Shown in pieces: positions 7,848 through 16,812 of a stretch of 64,000 bases of DNA. The stretch is from Hydrogenobacter sp. T-8 (GTDB lineage: Bacteria; Aquificota; Aquificia; Aquificales; Aquificaceae), in assembly GCF_011006175.1 (NCBI RefSeq), contig NZ_CP048795.1, positions 62,001 to 126,000 on the forward strand, in the 5' to 3' direction. The translations under genes and the position numbers were made by a program. Within the stretch, counting starts at the first letter, position 1, and each line of letters opens with the position of its first letter. The notes under the pieces are model-generated. The model was not told the DNA's origin. It worked only from the letters and a program-made list of their open reading frames with translations, and searched no databases.

Positions 7848-8353
7848 TGAAATACGGCAGTTTTGGAGACATAGTCTTTGAAGTCTACGAATACTACGCA
7901 CACAACGAAGAGAACACATACATCTACGCCAGACAGCAAACCATACAACCCCCATCCACAACGCAGTGGCTCGGTAGAGAGTTACAAAAAATTCGCATGA
8001 AACTTAAATTTCATTACCTACTCTCTAACCCCGCAGAAAGCTACAAGAAGTTAAAAGAAATAGCACAAAAGGGAGAGGCACAAAAATTAATAATTGCAGA
8101 ACAAGTTTTAGGAGACTTTGTTATAGACAAGATAAACGCAGAGTATACACAAGTGAATACATACGGGCAACCAGTCGCTATAGAGCTTGACATTGAGCTT
8201 ACCGAGTATGCAAAAAAAGAACTACAAAAAACACGACACAAAAGGGGTAGTCAAGGACAGAAAAAGAAGCAAAAGAACGCAACTCAAAAAACACAGCAAC
8301 AACAAGGCAGTAAACCAAAAGCAATCATAACGAAAGAGGGGGCTAAGAAATGA
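7847..8353 (+). CDS. Tail protein U (P2 gpU-like)
   Basis: A 168-residue homologue of P2 gpU, a tail tube terminator. The start MKYGSFGDIVFEVYEYYA, the TTQWLGRELQKIRMKLKFHY segment and the AIELDIELTEYAKKEL ending of the folded part are diagnostic. After residue 130 it has an unusual Lys/Gln-rich tail (KKKQKNATQKTQQQQ) of about 35 residues that standard gpU proteins lack or have shorter. Its ATG overlaps the tape-measure stop (TAATG) and its end overlaps the X gene by four bases, so it belongs to the same transcription unit. Confidence 0.88.
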   Translation: MKYGSFGDIVFEVYEYYAHNEENTYIYARQQTIQPPSTTQWLGRELQKIRMKLKFHYLLSNPAESYKKLKEIAQKGEAQKLIIAEQVLGDFVIDKINAEYTQVNTYGQPVAIELDIELTEYAKKELQKTRHKRGSQGQKKKQKNATQKTQQQQGSKPKAIITKEGAKK

Positions 8354-8553
8354 TATACATAACTAAGCAGGGAGACCGCTGGGACACCATAGCATACAAG
8401 CTATACGGAGACCCTTATGCCTATGACGCATTGCTTCTGTACAACCCGCAGTATGCAGGTATAACCGTCTTTCCGGCTGGCATACAACTCGTCGTCCCAG
8501 AAATAGAATACGAAGACATAAACGAGGTGTCTCCACCATGGCAGACAGACTAA
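8350..8553 (+). CDS. Tail protein X, LysM-like
   Basis: A 67-residue P2 gpX-type protein: a single LysM-like fold (ITKQGDRWDTIAYKLYGDPY, then a GIQLVVPEIE ending). In contractile phages X helps anchor the baseplate hub to the tube and follows U. Length and order match exactly. It overlaps both neighbours, ATGA with U and 16 bases with D. Confidence 0.9.
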   Translation: MIYITKQGDRWDTIAYKLYGDPYAYDALLLYNPQYAGITVFPAGIQLVVPEIEYEDINEVSPPWQTD

Positions 8554-9545
8554 TAGTGCCAGAACCATACCTGTATGTGGAGCTTAACAACACAGACATC
8601 ACTACGCACATAACACCCTTTCTCATTTCCTTCAGATACATAGACAACGACGGACTTCAAAAACAAGAAAGCGACGATATAGAGATAGAACTACACGACC
8701 CAGACGGCTTTTTCAGAGAAAACCCACCAGCAAGAGGCTCTGCTTTAAAGGTTAAGTTTGGCTACACAGACAAGATAAGAAATGCAGGCGTGTTTTTTAT
8801 AGATAGCTATACTTACTCTATAAGCAGGGATGGGGACATTTTCACCATAAAGGCTCTTGCAAAGGATGTAAAGTCCAGCTACAGAACCATAAAGACGACC
8901 GCCTTTGAAAACAAGACATTAAAGCAAATAGCAGAAGAGATAGCAAAGAGGCACGGGTATAAGCTTCATTTCAGGGGTGAAGACATTTCTTTTACGAGGC
9001 TAACCCAAAACCAAAAGCGAGACTTGGAATTTCTTTCTGAACTCTGCAGGCTCTATGGGAAAACCTGTAAGATTTCAAATAAAACGATTGTAATAATAGA
9101 CCTAGAGGAACCCGCAGGCATATATAAGCTAACAAGAGAGAACATCATCTCCGCCAGCTTTGAAGTTAGCTCCCTGTATGAACAAAGCTCAGAAGTTGTC
9201 TACTTTGACCCAAGTAAGAAAGAAACCACACAAGACAAAAAACAAAGCAAAGTCAAAGCATCAGGAGACACACAGAAGATAAACAAAAGAGTGGAAAACA
9301 AAAAACAGGCAGAGACAATAAGCAAAAAGCAAGCAATACTAAACAGCATGAAAGAACTACAAGCAAAAGTAGAATGTATCGGCATCCCCGACCTGCATGC
9401 AGGAGGCTGGGTAGCAATAGAAGGCTTTGGCAGATTTGATAGAGAGTATTACATACAGACCGCAACACACGTAATAACAAGAGATGGCTACACAACCGAG
9501 CTTGAATTATTGCTTGCACCATCCCAAGGAGGTAAGAAAAAATGA
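8538..9545 (+). CDS. Baseplate hub protein D (gpD / GPD family)
   Basis: A 335-residue hub protein related to P2 gpD and the gp27-like part of VgrG. Residues 10-110 include ELNNTDITTHITPFLISFRY, a DDIEIELHDPDGFFRENPP loop and VKFGYTD, the typical first barrel. The middle has LKQIAEEIAKRHGYKLHF, the usual helix of this family, and TRLTQNQKRDLEFLSELCRLYG. The last quarter, after a Lys/Gln-rich linker (about 215-265), has the second barrel ending ATHVITRDGYTTELELLLAP. In P2 this gene ends the tail operon, but here V and PAAR genes follow. Confidence 0.9.
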   Translation: MADRLIVPEPYLYVELNNTDITTHITPFLISFRYIDNDGLQKQESDDIEIELHDPDGFFRENPPARGSALKVKFGYTDKIRNAGVFFIDSYTYSISRDGDIFTIKALAKDVKSSYRTIKTTAFENKTLKQIAEEIAKRHGYKLHFRGEDISFTRLTQNQKRDLEFLSELCRLYGKTCKISNKTIVIIDLEEPAGIYKLTRENIISASFEVSSLYEQSSEVVYFDPSKKETTQDKKQSKVKASGDTQKINKRVENKKQAETISKKQAILNSMKELQAKVECIGIPDLHAGGWVAIEGFGRFDREYYIQTATHVITRDGYTTELELLLAPSQGGKKK

Positions 9546-9943
9546 TAAGAGTTGGCAAAGTCGTAGCGGTAGATGACAAAAACGCAAAAGTCAGAGTGCA
9601 GATAGAAGATGCAGATGCAGTCATCACATACTGGCTTTCGGTAGTCCACCAAAAGACACAAAACGACAAACACTACTGGCTCCCCGACGTCGGAGAGTTG
9701 GTTGTATGTGCTTTCTACGAAGATGACTGGGACACGGGTTTTGTGCTTGGGGCAGTCTACAACGATAAAGATAAACCACCTACACAAACAAGAGATAAGT
9801 TTGTAATAGAATTCAAAGATGGCACACGCATAGAATACGACAGAGCAGAACACAAGCTGCATATAAACGTGAAAGGCGACATTCTCATAGAGGCGGACGG
9901 AAACATGACGCTTAAAGCAAGTAGAATAGACCTGAACCCATAA
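9542..9943 (+). CDS. Baseplate assembly protein V (spike)
   Basis: A 133-residue gpV-like spike protein. The N-terminal OB-fold is visible as IRVGKVVAVDDKNAKVRVQI, then WLPDVGELVVCAFYEDDWDTGFVLGAVYN (about 55-85). It is followed by a repetitive beta-helix part, FVIEFKDGTRIEYDRAEHKL and VKGDILIEADGNMTLKASRI, which forms the trimeric needle. It would carry the PAAR tip encoded by the next gene. It overlaps the D gene by four bases. Confidence 0.9.
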   Translation: MIRVGKVVAVDDKNAKVRVQIEDADAVITYWLSVVHQKTQNDKHYWLPDVGELVVCAFYEDDWDTGFVLGAVYNDKDKPPTQTRDKFVIEFKDGTRIEYDRAEHKLHINVKGDILIEADGNMTLKASRIDLNP

Positions 9944-9953
9944 GGAGGGGCTA

Positions 9954-10241
9954 ATGCCAGCAGTTGTTAGACTTGGAGATATGAGTTGTGGTCATGGCTG
10001 TTTTCCAGCAAGACCGAGCGTGGAAGGCAGTCCAAACGTGTTTGTAAACGGGAAACCAGCACATCGTGTTGGAGATGCTTGGGCTACACATTGCTGTGGT
10101 CCAGCTTGCCATGACGGAGTCGCTTCGTCAGGAAGTGCTACTGTGTTCGTAAACGGAAAACCGCTGTGCAGGGTAGGAGATGCTATAAGCTGTGGAGATA
10201 CAATGTGTGAGGGGTCGGAGAACGTGTTTTGTTGGCGTTAA
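9954..10241 (+). CDS. PAAR-domain spike tip, probably frameshifted at C terminus
   Basis: A 95-residue PAAR protein that would sharpen the tip of the baseplate spike. It shows the repeated layout of the family: VVRLGDMSCGHGCF, SPNVFVNGKPAHRVGDAWATHC, then a second unit SATVFVNGKPLCRVGDAISC and a final GSENVF. His and Cys residues suitable for metal binding are present. The last residues read CWR and stop, whereas the family normally ends VFVxG. Dropping one T from the run near 10227-10230 would restore VFVGVNVN and open the frame well beyond 10241. A recent indel is therefore likely, although the folded domain is essentially complete. Confidence 0.85.
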   Translation: MPAVVRLGDMSCGHGCFPARPSVEGSPNVFVNGKPAHRVGDAWATHCCGPACHDGVASSGSATVFVNGKPLCRVGDAISCGDTMCEGSENVFCWR

Positions 10242-10531
10242 CGTTAACAGGGAGGAAAGCCCTCTCTTGGAAGGTGAAGAAATTGAAAAAATTTCAAAAA
10301 CTTCCCTTTCCCTGCCTCAGGGGTGTTTCAGATTTTTCAAAAACATGCATGTCGGCAAACCCTTGATACACAAGGCTTTGAGATATGTCGTGAAACACCC
10401 CTCATTTTGTTTGAAAAATATGAAACACTTTTGGCAGATTATATTAACAGATGCGTCAAAGCCTTGTGTTTCTTTATGTTCCGCTATGTCCCTGTATGTC
10501 CCGTAATCAAGGTGGGGGTGTTTCACATTTT

Positions 10532-10540
<9 letters not shown>
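10242..10540. repeat. Repeat-rich non-coding stretch after the prophage
   Basis: No convincing gene is seen. A roughly 21-base motif GTGTTTCAnATTTTTCAAA occurs at 10323-10343 and 10518-10538 in direct orientation and inverted at 10409-10428; GGGG precedes both direct copies, and GTGAAACACCCC (10390-10401) is a further inverted piece. A perfect 14-base inverted repeat, ACACAAGGCTTTGA, has arms at 10368-10381 and 10456-10469. The segment 10357-10382 closely matches part of the leader beside CRISPR array 1 (about 13641). A palindrome GTTAACGTTAAC at 10237-10248 spans the PAAR stop. It could be a phage end, an attachment region or a decayed CRISPR locus. Confidence 0.7.
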
Positions 10541-12572
<2,032 letters not shown>

Positions 12573-12594
12573 CCGCTACTTAGTCCTATGTTAT

Positions 12595-12831
12595 CTAAGG
12601 AAGATATCTGAGGTTTCTCTTGAGCATTGCTCTTATCCTTTTCCTCATTTCTCTTCTTCTGGAGCGTTCTTCAAGTTTTCTTTCAAGCCTTGGAGCTACT
12701 AACCTGTATGCCACATAAAGCAATATAACCACAGGAGCAAGCATAAAGCCCAAAGCCAAACCTATTATCGCTAATATGGGTGCATAGTAAAAGAGTGCAA
12801 TCAAGATAACTAAGGAAATAATTCCAGACAT
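12595..12831 (-). CDS. Small basic membrane protein at CRISPR trailer end
   Basis: A 78-residue protein with an N-terminal hydrophobic half (two probable membrane segments, IISLVILIALFYYAPILAII and GFMLAPVVILLYVAYRLV) and a C-terminal, very basic helix ending RREMRKRIRAMLKRNLRYLP. It is the gap-free paralogue of the antisense gene at 5203-5439. It lies convergent to metG and is read in the same direction as the CRISPR array to its right, starting 63 bases from the last repeat. A very good sigma-70-type promoter sits in that gap. No known family is recognised; a topology with the basic tail in the cytoplasm is inferred from the positive-inside rule. Confidence 0.75.
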   Translation of the reverse strand: MSGIISLVILIALFYYAPILAIIGLALGFMLAPVVILLYVAYRLVAPRLERKLEERSRRREMRKRIRAMLKRNLRYLP

Positions 12832-12864
12832 GGTGCTTTAAACTCCATAGGATGATTGGCACTA

Positions 12865-12893
12865 ACTATATATCTGGCTCTAATATCTGTCAA
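12865..12893 (-). promoter_or_regulatory. Sigma-70-type promoter for the small membrane gene
   Basis: On the minus strand TTGACA (12893-12888) is followed after exactly 17 bases by TATAGT (12870-12865). The -35 hexamer directly abuts the trailer-end CRISPR repeat, which begins at 12894. It faces the 78-residue membrane protein gene, whose ATG is about 34 bases beyond the -10 box. Confidence 0.75.
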
Positions 12894-13519
12894 GTTTCAA
12901 CTCCACACGGTGGATTAGCAACTTGAGAATAATGAGAAAATAATTGAAGAAGAACCACAGTTTCAACTCCACACGGTGGATTAGCAACAATATGCCATTA
13001 GAAGTGATAGAAAACTTTTTGAGAAGTTTCAACTCCACACGGTGGATTAGCAACACAAGCAAGGCAAGACCAAGAGTTTTGCCCTTACTGGTTTCAACTC
13101 CACACGGTGGATTAGCAACCGCGGTGGTGAGAGTGGTTTATCATATAGCGTTTCATAGTTTCAACTCCACACGGTGGATTAGCAACAAGACCTTTAAAGT
13201 GTCCACTGCTAAGGATGTTTTGGAGAAGGTTTCAACTCCACACGGTGGATTAGCAACTTCTTGAAGGTTTAAGCATTATCTTTCTACGTCAGGGTTTCAA
13301 CTCCACACGGTGGATTAGCAACCCCTTACTTACTTTTATGATTAGCATCATATCCTGACGTTTCAACTCCACACGGTGGATTAGCAACAATATGCCATTA
13401 GAAGTGATAGAAAACTTTTTGAGAAGTTTCAACTCCACACGGTGGATTAGCAACACAAGCAAGGCAAGACCAAGAGTTTTGCCCTTACTGGTTTCAACTC
13501 CACACGGTGGATTAGCAAC
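12894..13519 (-). CRISPR. CRISPR array 1, ten repeats, nine spacers
   Basis: Ten identical 29-base repeats, plus strand GTTTCAACTC-CACACGGTGG-ATTAGCAAC, start at 12894, 12960, 13026, 13091, 13158, 13229, 13294, 13360, 13426 and 13491. Spacers are 36-42 bases. Read on the minus strand the repeat ends GGAGTTGAAAC, the usual crRNA 5' handle type, so transcription is inferred leftward with the leader at 13520 onward. Spacers 2 and 3 (12989-13025, 13055-13090) are identical to spacers 8 and 9 (13389-13425, 13455-13490), a two-spacer duplication. No cas gene lies in the window. No spacer match to the prophage was found by eye. Confidence 0.97.
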
Positions 13520-13745
13520 CTCAACTCACCACATAAAGAATAATAAGACATATTTTGTCAAGGGGGCACCCCTCTCAAGTGAAGGTGGTTTGCCAAAAGT
13601 GGCAGGTCCTGCAAGGTTGAGTATGGTATTGTCAAATTTAAACCCTTGAGAGACAAGGCTTTGAGGCTTATGTCATCAAAACATCAAAGCATCACTGCAT
13701 CTTTATGCCAAAACATAAAAGCATAAGGGCATTAAAATATAACCT
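13520..13745 (-). promoter_or_regulatory. CRISPR array 1 leader
   Basis: An AT-rich, non-coding region next to the newest spacers that aligns along most of its length with 61281-61500 beside array 2. Shared elements include the hairpin AGGGG-loop-CCCCT about 45 bases from the array, a minus-strand CCTTGACAAAA motif next to it, TTTAAATTTGACAA (minus strand, around 13630-13643), CAAGGCTTTGAG or its variant, and a run of CATCAAAACATC-like short repeats. The TTGACA elements look like -35 boxes directed into the array; a clear -10 is not obvious here. Confidence 0.7.
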
Positions 13746-13958
13746 ATGAGAGGCAAGCAGAAGAAAAGGCAAAAGTTTAAGAGAACCACTATATCTCTAC
13801 CCTATGACCTTTGGGAGAGCCTGCGTATAGAAAGCATAAGGAAAAACACCTCAATGGGAGAGCTAATAGCCAAAAAGTTAAAGGAGTTGGAGGAGCTAAG
13901 GCAAAAGACCGTCATAATGCAAGTGGACGAGGAGGGACTTCTCAAACCTCTTGAATGA
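13746..13958 (+). CDS. Ribbon-helix-helix protein in CRISPR leader
   Basis: A 70-residue protein with a basic N-terminal arm (MRGKQKKRQKFKR), then the RHH core TTISLPYDLWESLRIESIRK and NTSMGELIAKKLKELEELRQ, and a short acidic tail. The strand-helix-helix pattern with alternating Thr/Ser contacts is that of CopG/MetJ-type DNA-binding proteins, often antitoxins or autoregulators. It is inserted between the leader and a conserved upstream block; the corresponding position beside array 2 (about 61489-61525) lacks nearly the whole gene. No toxin gene is adjacent. The ribosome binding site is poor, so expression is uncertain. Confidence 0.7.
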   Translation: MRGKQKKRQKFKRTTISLPYDLWESLRIESIRKNTSMGELIAKKLKELEELRQKTVIMQVDEEGLLKPLE

Positions 13959-14060
13959 ATACTACCCCCTTAACTTCAAGAAGCAAAAACCCTATTCAAC
14001 TGCCAAGATGTCATGGGTCTGTAAGACCCTAAAACCTTCTACGAAGATTATATCACAGAT
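13958..14060. repeat. Conserved block upstream of CRISPR leader, copy 1
   Basis: This block matches 61525-61627. It includes AATACTACCCCC, a 30-base identical stretch (13984-14013 against 61551-61580, containing CCCTATTCAACTGCCAAGAT), and a hairpin GGGTCT-GTA-AGACCC whose counterpart keeps a stem with different bases. It runs a few bases into the 3' end of the endonuclease V gene. Confidence 0.75.
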
Positions 14061-14703
14061 TAGCCTTTCTTACCCTCTGCAGAAGATTGTGGGCAAGTCT
14101 TGTGGGTTCTGGTATGCGGTAAAGGGATGTCCTAAGGACGAGGTCAATGGCGGTTCTTAGGCTTATTCTGTGTCCTACTGAGACATATACAGGTTCTGTG
14201 TTATCCTTCGTTCTCAAAATTGCTCCTATTACCTTTCCTCTGTAGGTTAGATAAGAATAGCTCCCTCTTTCTCTGTTTGGTTCTTTTCCATAACCAAAGA
14301 GGCGTGTTTTGGCAACGCCAACGCTTACCGCTCCCGTTTCTACTCCAAAGTGGGATGCTATACCACAGCCACGAGGATGGGCTATACCCTGACCGTCTAT
14401 GAAAAACACATCCGGCTTTAGCTCCGCCTCTTGGTAAAGCTTGAGCATTAGAGGAAGTTCTCTAAAGGCAAGAAAGGTGGGAATGTAGGGAAAGTCCACC
14501 ACGCCTTGGACCACCTTTTGGTAAATTACCCTTAGGTCCGAAAGCCTTATCACTACAAGGGATGCCCACGCACGGGTTGGGTTTTCCTTTATGCTTTCAA
14601 AGGTAAGGTCTATCCCTCCGATAAGCTCTATCTTTTCAAAGTCATCTCTTTGTATCACCCTTTTAGCACACTGGAGCTGTATTTCTTCAAGTTCTTTATG
14701 CAT
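14053..14703 (-). CDS. nfi: Endonuclease V
   Basis: A 216-residue deoxyinosine 3' endonuclease that nicks DNA one base past hypoxanthine arising from adenine deamination, a lesion favoured by heat. Family motifs are clear: the catalytic Asp in GGIDLTFE (about 29-36), the wedge-region [33 protein letters not shown] with the second acidic residue, and [14 protein letters not shown] with the conserved Lys. Length is normal (210-230). It is transcribed away from the glycerophosphodiesterase gene, with 16 bases between the starts. Its 3' end runs into the conserved CRISPR-upstream block. Confidence 0.94.
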   Translation of the reverse strand: MHKELEEIQLQCAKRVIQRDDFEKIELIGGIDLTFESIKENPTRAWASLVVIRLSDLRVIYQKVVQGVVDFPYIPTFLAFRELPLMLKLYQEAELKPDVFFIDGQGIAHPRGCGIASHFGVETGAVSVGVAKTRLFGYGKEPNRERGSYSYLTYRGKVIGAILRTKDNTEPVYVSVGHRISLRTAIDLVLRTSLYRIPEPTRLAHNLLQRVRKANL

Positions 14704-14719
14704 GCTTTAAAATTCTAAC

Positions 14720-15412
14720 ATGGGAGTATTTGAGGCTTTAAAGACCTTTCTTGTGGGACACAGGGGAGTGCCAGAGCTTGAGTTGGAAAACACCTTACAG
14801 TCTATAGAGAAAGCCATTGAGCTTGGTGCACATGTGGTAGAGGTAGACATACAAAGAACGAGGGATGGGGTTTTTGTGCTTAGCCATGATGATAACCTGC
14901 TTAGAGTTTTTGGTGTAGGCTTAAATATAAGGGACGCAAGCTGGGAAGAGGTGGCAAAGGTTCAAAAAAATGGTTATCGCCCTGCAAGGCTTGAGGAAGC
15001 CTTTGAGTTGGTAAAAGGTAAGGTAGGCTTGTTTTTAGAGATAAAGCATCCAGAAGATGCGGAAGGGGTTTACAAAAAGGTATTAGAATACAAGGCAGAG
15101 GAATGGACCGCCATAATAAGTTTTTACCCTCAGGCACTTGAGGTGCTAAGGGGGAAAATAACCACTGGTCTTGTCTATTCAAAGCCACCGGGTATGATAC
15201 CAGAGGCTAAGAAATTAGGTTGTCTGTTTGTCCTTCCCAAGTATGGGCTTGCCACTCAAAAGGCGGTAGACTTTGCTCACAGACTAAAGCTAAAGGTGGT
15301 TGCTTGGACCGTAAACGACCCACAAAAGGCAAAGGAGCTTTTTGAAAGGGGTGTGGATGGCATAGCAACGGACAATGTAAAAAAGCTCAAGGAGACAATC
15401 CTTTCTACTTAG
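14720..15412 (+). CDS. ugpQ: Glycerophosphodiester phosphodiesterase
   Basis: A 230-residue GDPD TIM-barrel enzyme that hydrolyses glycerophosphodiesters to glycerol 3-phosphate and an alcohol. The active site is complete: GHRGVPELELENT with the first catalytic His, HVVEVDIQRTRDG with the metal-binding Glu and Asp, and LSHDDNLLRV with the second His. The C-terminal VVAWTVNDPQKAKELFERGV and GVDGIATDN motifs are typical. There is no signal peptide, so it is cytoplasmic (UgpQ-like). Its stop overlaps the old C-terminal reading frame of the convergent channel gene. Confidence 0.93.
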   Translation: MGVFEALKTFLVGHRGVPELELENTLQSIEKAIELGAHVVEVDIQRTRDGVFVLSHDDNLLRVFGVGLNIRDASWEEVAKVQKNGYRPARLEEAFELVKGKVGLFLEIKHPEDAEGVYKKVLEYKAEEWTAIISFYPQALEVLRGKITTGLVYSKPPGMIPEAKKLGCLFVLPKYGLATQKAVDFAHRLKLKVVAWTVNDPQKAKELFERGVDGIATDNVKKLKETILST

Positions 15413-15566
15413 ACTTTTCTCTTAATACGATTAGCTTTTCTCCCTCTGACAGCTTATGAGATAGCTTTGGAAAGTAGCTTATACGATTTTCCTTCATTAC
15501 GCCCAAAATGCGGTTACCCTTGTCTTCCAACTCTCTTTCTATTTCTCCTATCCTTTTTCCTGCCTA
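15405..15566 (-). pseudogene. Orphaned TrkA-C end of the channel gene
   Basis: Downstream of the channel's TAG (15566-15564), the same reading frame stays open for 52 codons up to a TAG at 15407-15405. It encodes AGKRIGEIERELEDKGNRIL, GVMKENRISYFPKLSHKLSE and GEKLIVLREKSK. This is the expected second half of a TrkA-C domain (the usual pattern is an acidic/Gly turn, a GK.I.E helix, a V/I strand, P....L..GD.L). No frameshift is needed to join it; a single sense codon in place of TAG would. Confidence 0.85.
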
Positions 15567-16760
15567 CGCAGGCAGAACCTCAACTTCAAGATGCTCCTCA
15601 ATGTAGTCTATAAGGTTTGCAAGCACCCTACCATGCACAAGGCTGGCTATAAGAGAACCAACCACTTCCCCACCTATCACAACGTAGTCCGCCACATTCC
15701 TCCTTTTTATTAGCTTGGCATTCTCTCTTAAAAGAATTTCTAATACAATAACCGCATTACGGTTTAGGTCTCTTGCTTGCATACCTGCGAGTATGGTTCT
15801 TGCATCTACGGAATCTTCAGAGTAGCCTGGGAGTTTTTCCGCAAGCACTATAACCATATGAGCCTTGTCTATGCCCGCATCCTTCATAACCTCTTCACTT
15901 CCAAAGTCTCCCTTCTTGTAGTGAAAGCCTCTATAACCGCTAAGGTCCTGCGTGGTTATAACCACAATATCTCTACCATAATCCTTGAGCTTTTCTACTA
16001 TCACATTACCTGTTTCGTTCCATCCACATATCACTATGTGGTCTTTCATGTCTCTGTAGCTGAGCATTCCTGACCTTAACATGTTAACATAATTGGATAG
16101 TCCTGCACTCATAGTGGCTACAAGGCTTGAAAAGGCAAATATGCCAGCAACGGCGGTTATCATAGCCAAAACTTTACCCTCCCAGGTAATAGGCGTTATA
16201 TCACCGTATCCTACCGTGGTCATGGTTATAAAAAGGACATAAAAAGCGTCAAAAATACTCTTTATTTCTGGATTTCTCGCACTTTTTTCTATGGAATAGA
16301 AGACAATGAGGATTATTAAGAAGACAAGAGGAAAAGAAGACAGCAAAAGAAGGAGCTCAAAGGATACACTTTTGAATATATCTCTATAGGCTATAAGCAC
16401 GTATCTGTATCTGTATGTAATCCTGAAAAGCCTTGCGAAAAGCACCACAAACCTGAGAATCCTAAAGGGTTGGAAAAAGGGAATAAGAGCTACGAGGTCA
16501 ATAATTGACAAAGGATGGACAACGTAAGCTAATTTATTCCTTGAAAGGTATAGCCTTCCAAGGTATTCAAAAAGAATAATCGCAGACACAAAAAGCTCAA
16601 GTTTAAATATAACGGGATGCAAATCCTTAGGAAAGTCACTGATTTCATCGTAAAGCCCAAGAAGAACAGAAAGCAAAAGCACACCAAAGGAAAAGCTCTG
16701 ATAGAGGATGAAAAGGCTGGAGGCTGTGTTTTCCAACAGGTTGTGTAGGAGTTTGTGCAT
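15564..16760 (-). CDS. Two-TM/six-TM type K+ channel with TrkA-N domain, truncated by amber
   Basis: A 398-residue potassium channel protein. The N-terminal 200 residues hold several membrane segments with a voltage-sensor-like arginine helix (LRFVVLFARLFRITYRYRYV), a pore helix, and the K+ selectivity filter TMTTVGYGDITP. Residues about 245-380 form an RCK/TrkA-N domain (HIVICGWNETGNVIVEKLKD). ATG at 16760 was chosen because the upstream extension (to 16871) is hydrophilic and would overlap the next promoter. The protein stops at VEVLPA, at the first strand of TrkA-C, owing to an in-frame TAG; the missing 52 residues are still encoded downstream. Gating by the RCK ring may therefore be altered, or the stop may be read through. 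Confidence 0.85.
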   Translation of the reverse strand: MHKLLHNLLENTASSLFILYQSFSFGVLLLSVLLGLYDEISDFPKDLHPVIFKLELFVSAIILFEYLGRLYLSRNKLAYVVHPLSIIDLVALIPFFQPFRILRFVVLFARLFRITYRYRYVLIAYRDIFKSVSFELLLLLSSFPLVFLIILIVFYSIEKSARNPEIKSIFDAFYVLFITMTTVGYGDITPITWEGKVLAMITAVAGIFAFSSLVATMSAGLSNYVNMLRSGMLSYRDMKDHIVICGWNETGNVIVEKLKDYGRDIVVITTQDLSGYRGFHYKKGDFGSEEVMKDAGIDKAHMVIVLAEKLPGYSEDSVDARTILAGMQARDLNRNAVIVLEILLRENAKLIKRRNVADYVVIGGEVVGSLIASLVHGRVLANLIDYIEEHLEVEVLPA

Positions 16761-16812
16761 ATAATTAAGTTTATACTTGGCTAAAGCACATCTGTGGTTT
16801 AAAATTCTAAGT

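Noticed and set aside
10192-10506. A 104-codon frame following the PAAR gene
   Set aside because: Only its first part (CFVGVNVNREES) makes sense, as the lost PAAR end; the remainder runs through the repeat region.
12894-13519. Possible spacer matches to the prophage at 1-10241
   Set aside because: Spacers in both orientations were compared by eye with the phage genes and no convincing match was seen; a computed search would be needed to be sure.
12880-13649. Open frames across CRISPR array 1 on both strands, with peptides repeating SFNSTRWISN or LLIHRVELKL
   Set aside because: They are read-through of the repeat sequence; repeats and spacers explain the region fully.
13951-14160. A 69-codon frame right of the ribbon-helix-helix gene
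   Set aside because: It covers the conserved CRISPR-upstream block and the 3' end of endonuclease V on the other strand; the matching frame at array 2 is not kept.
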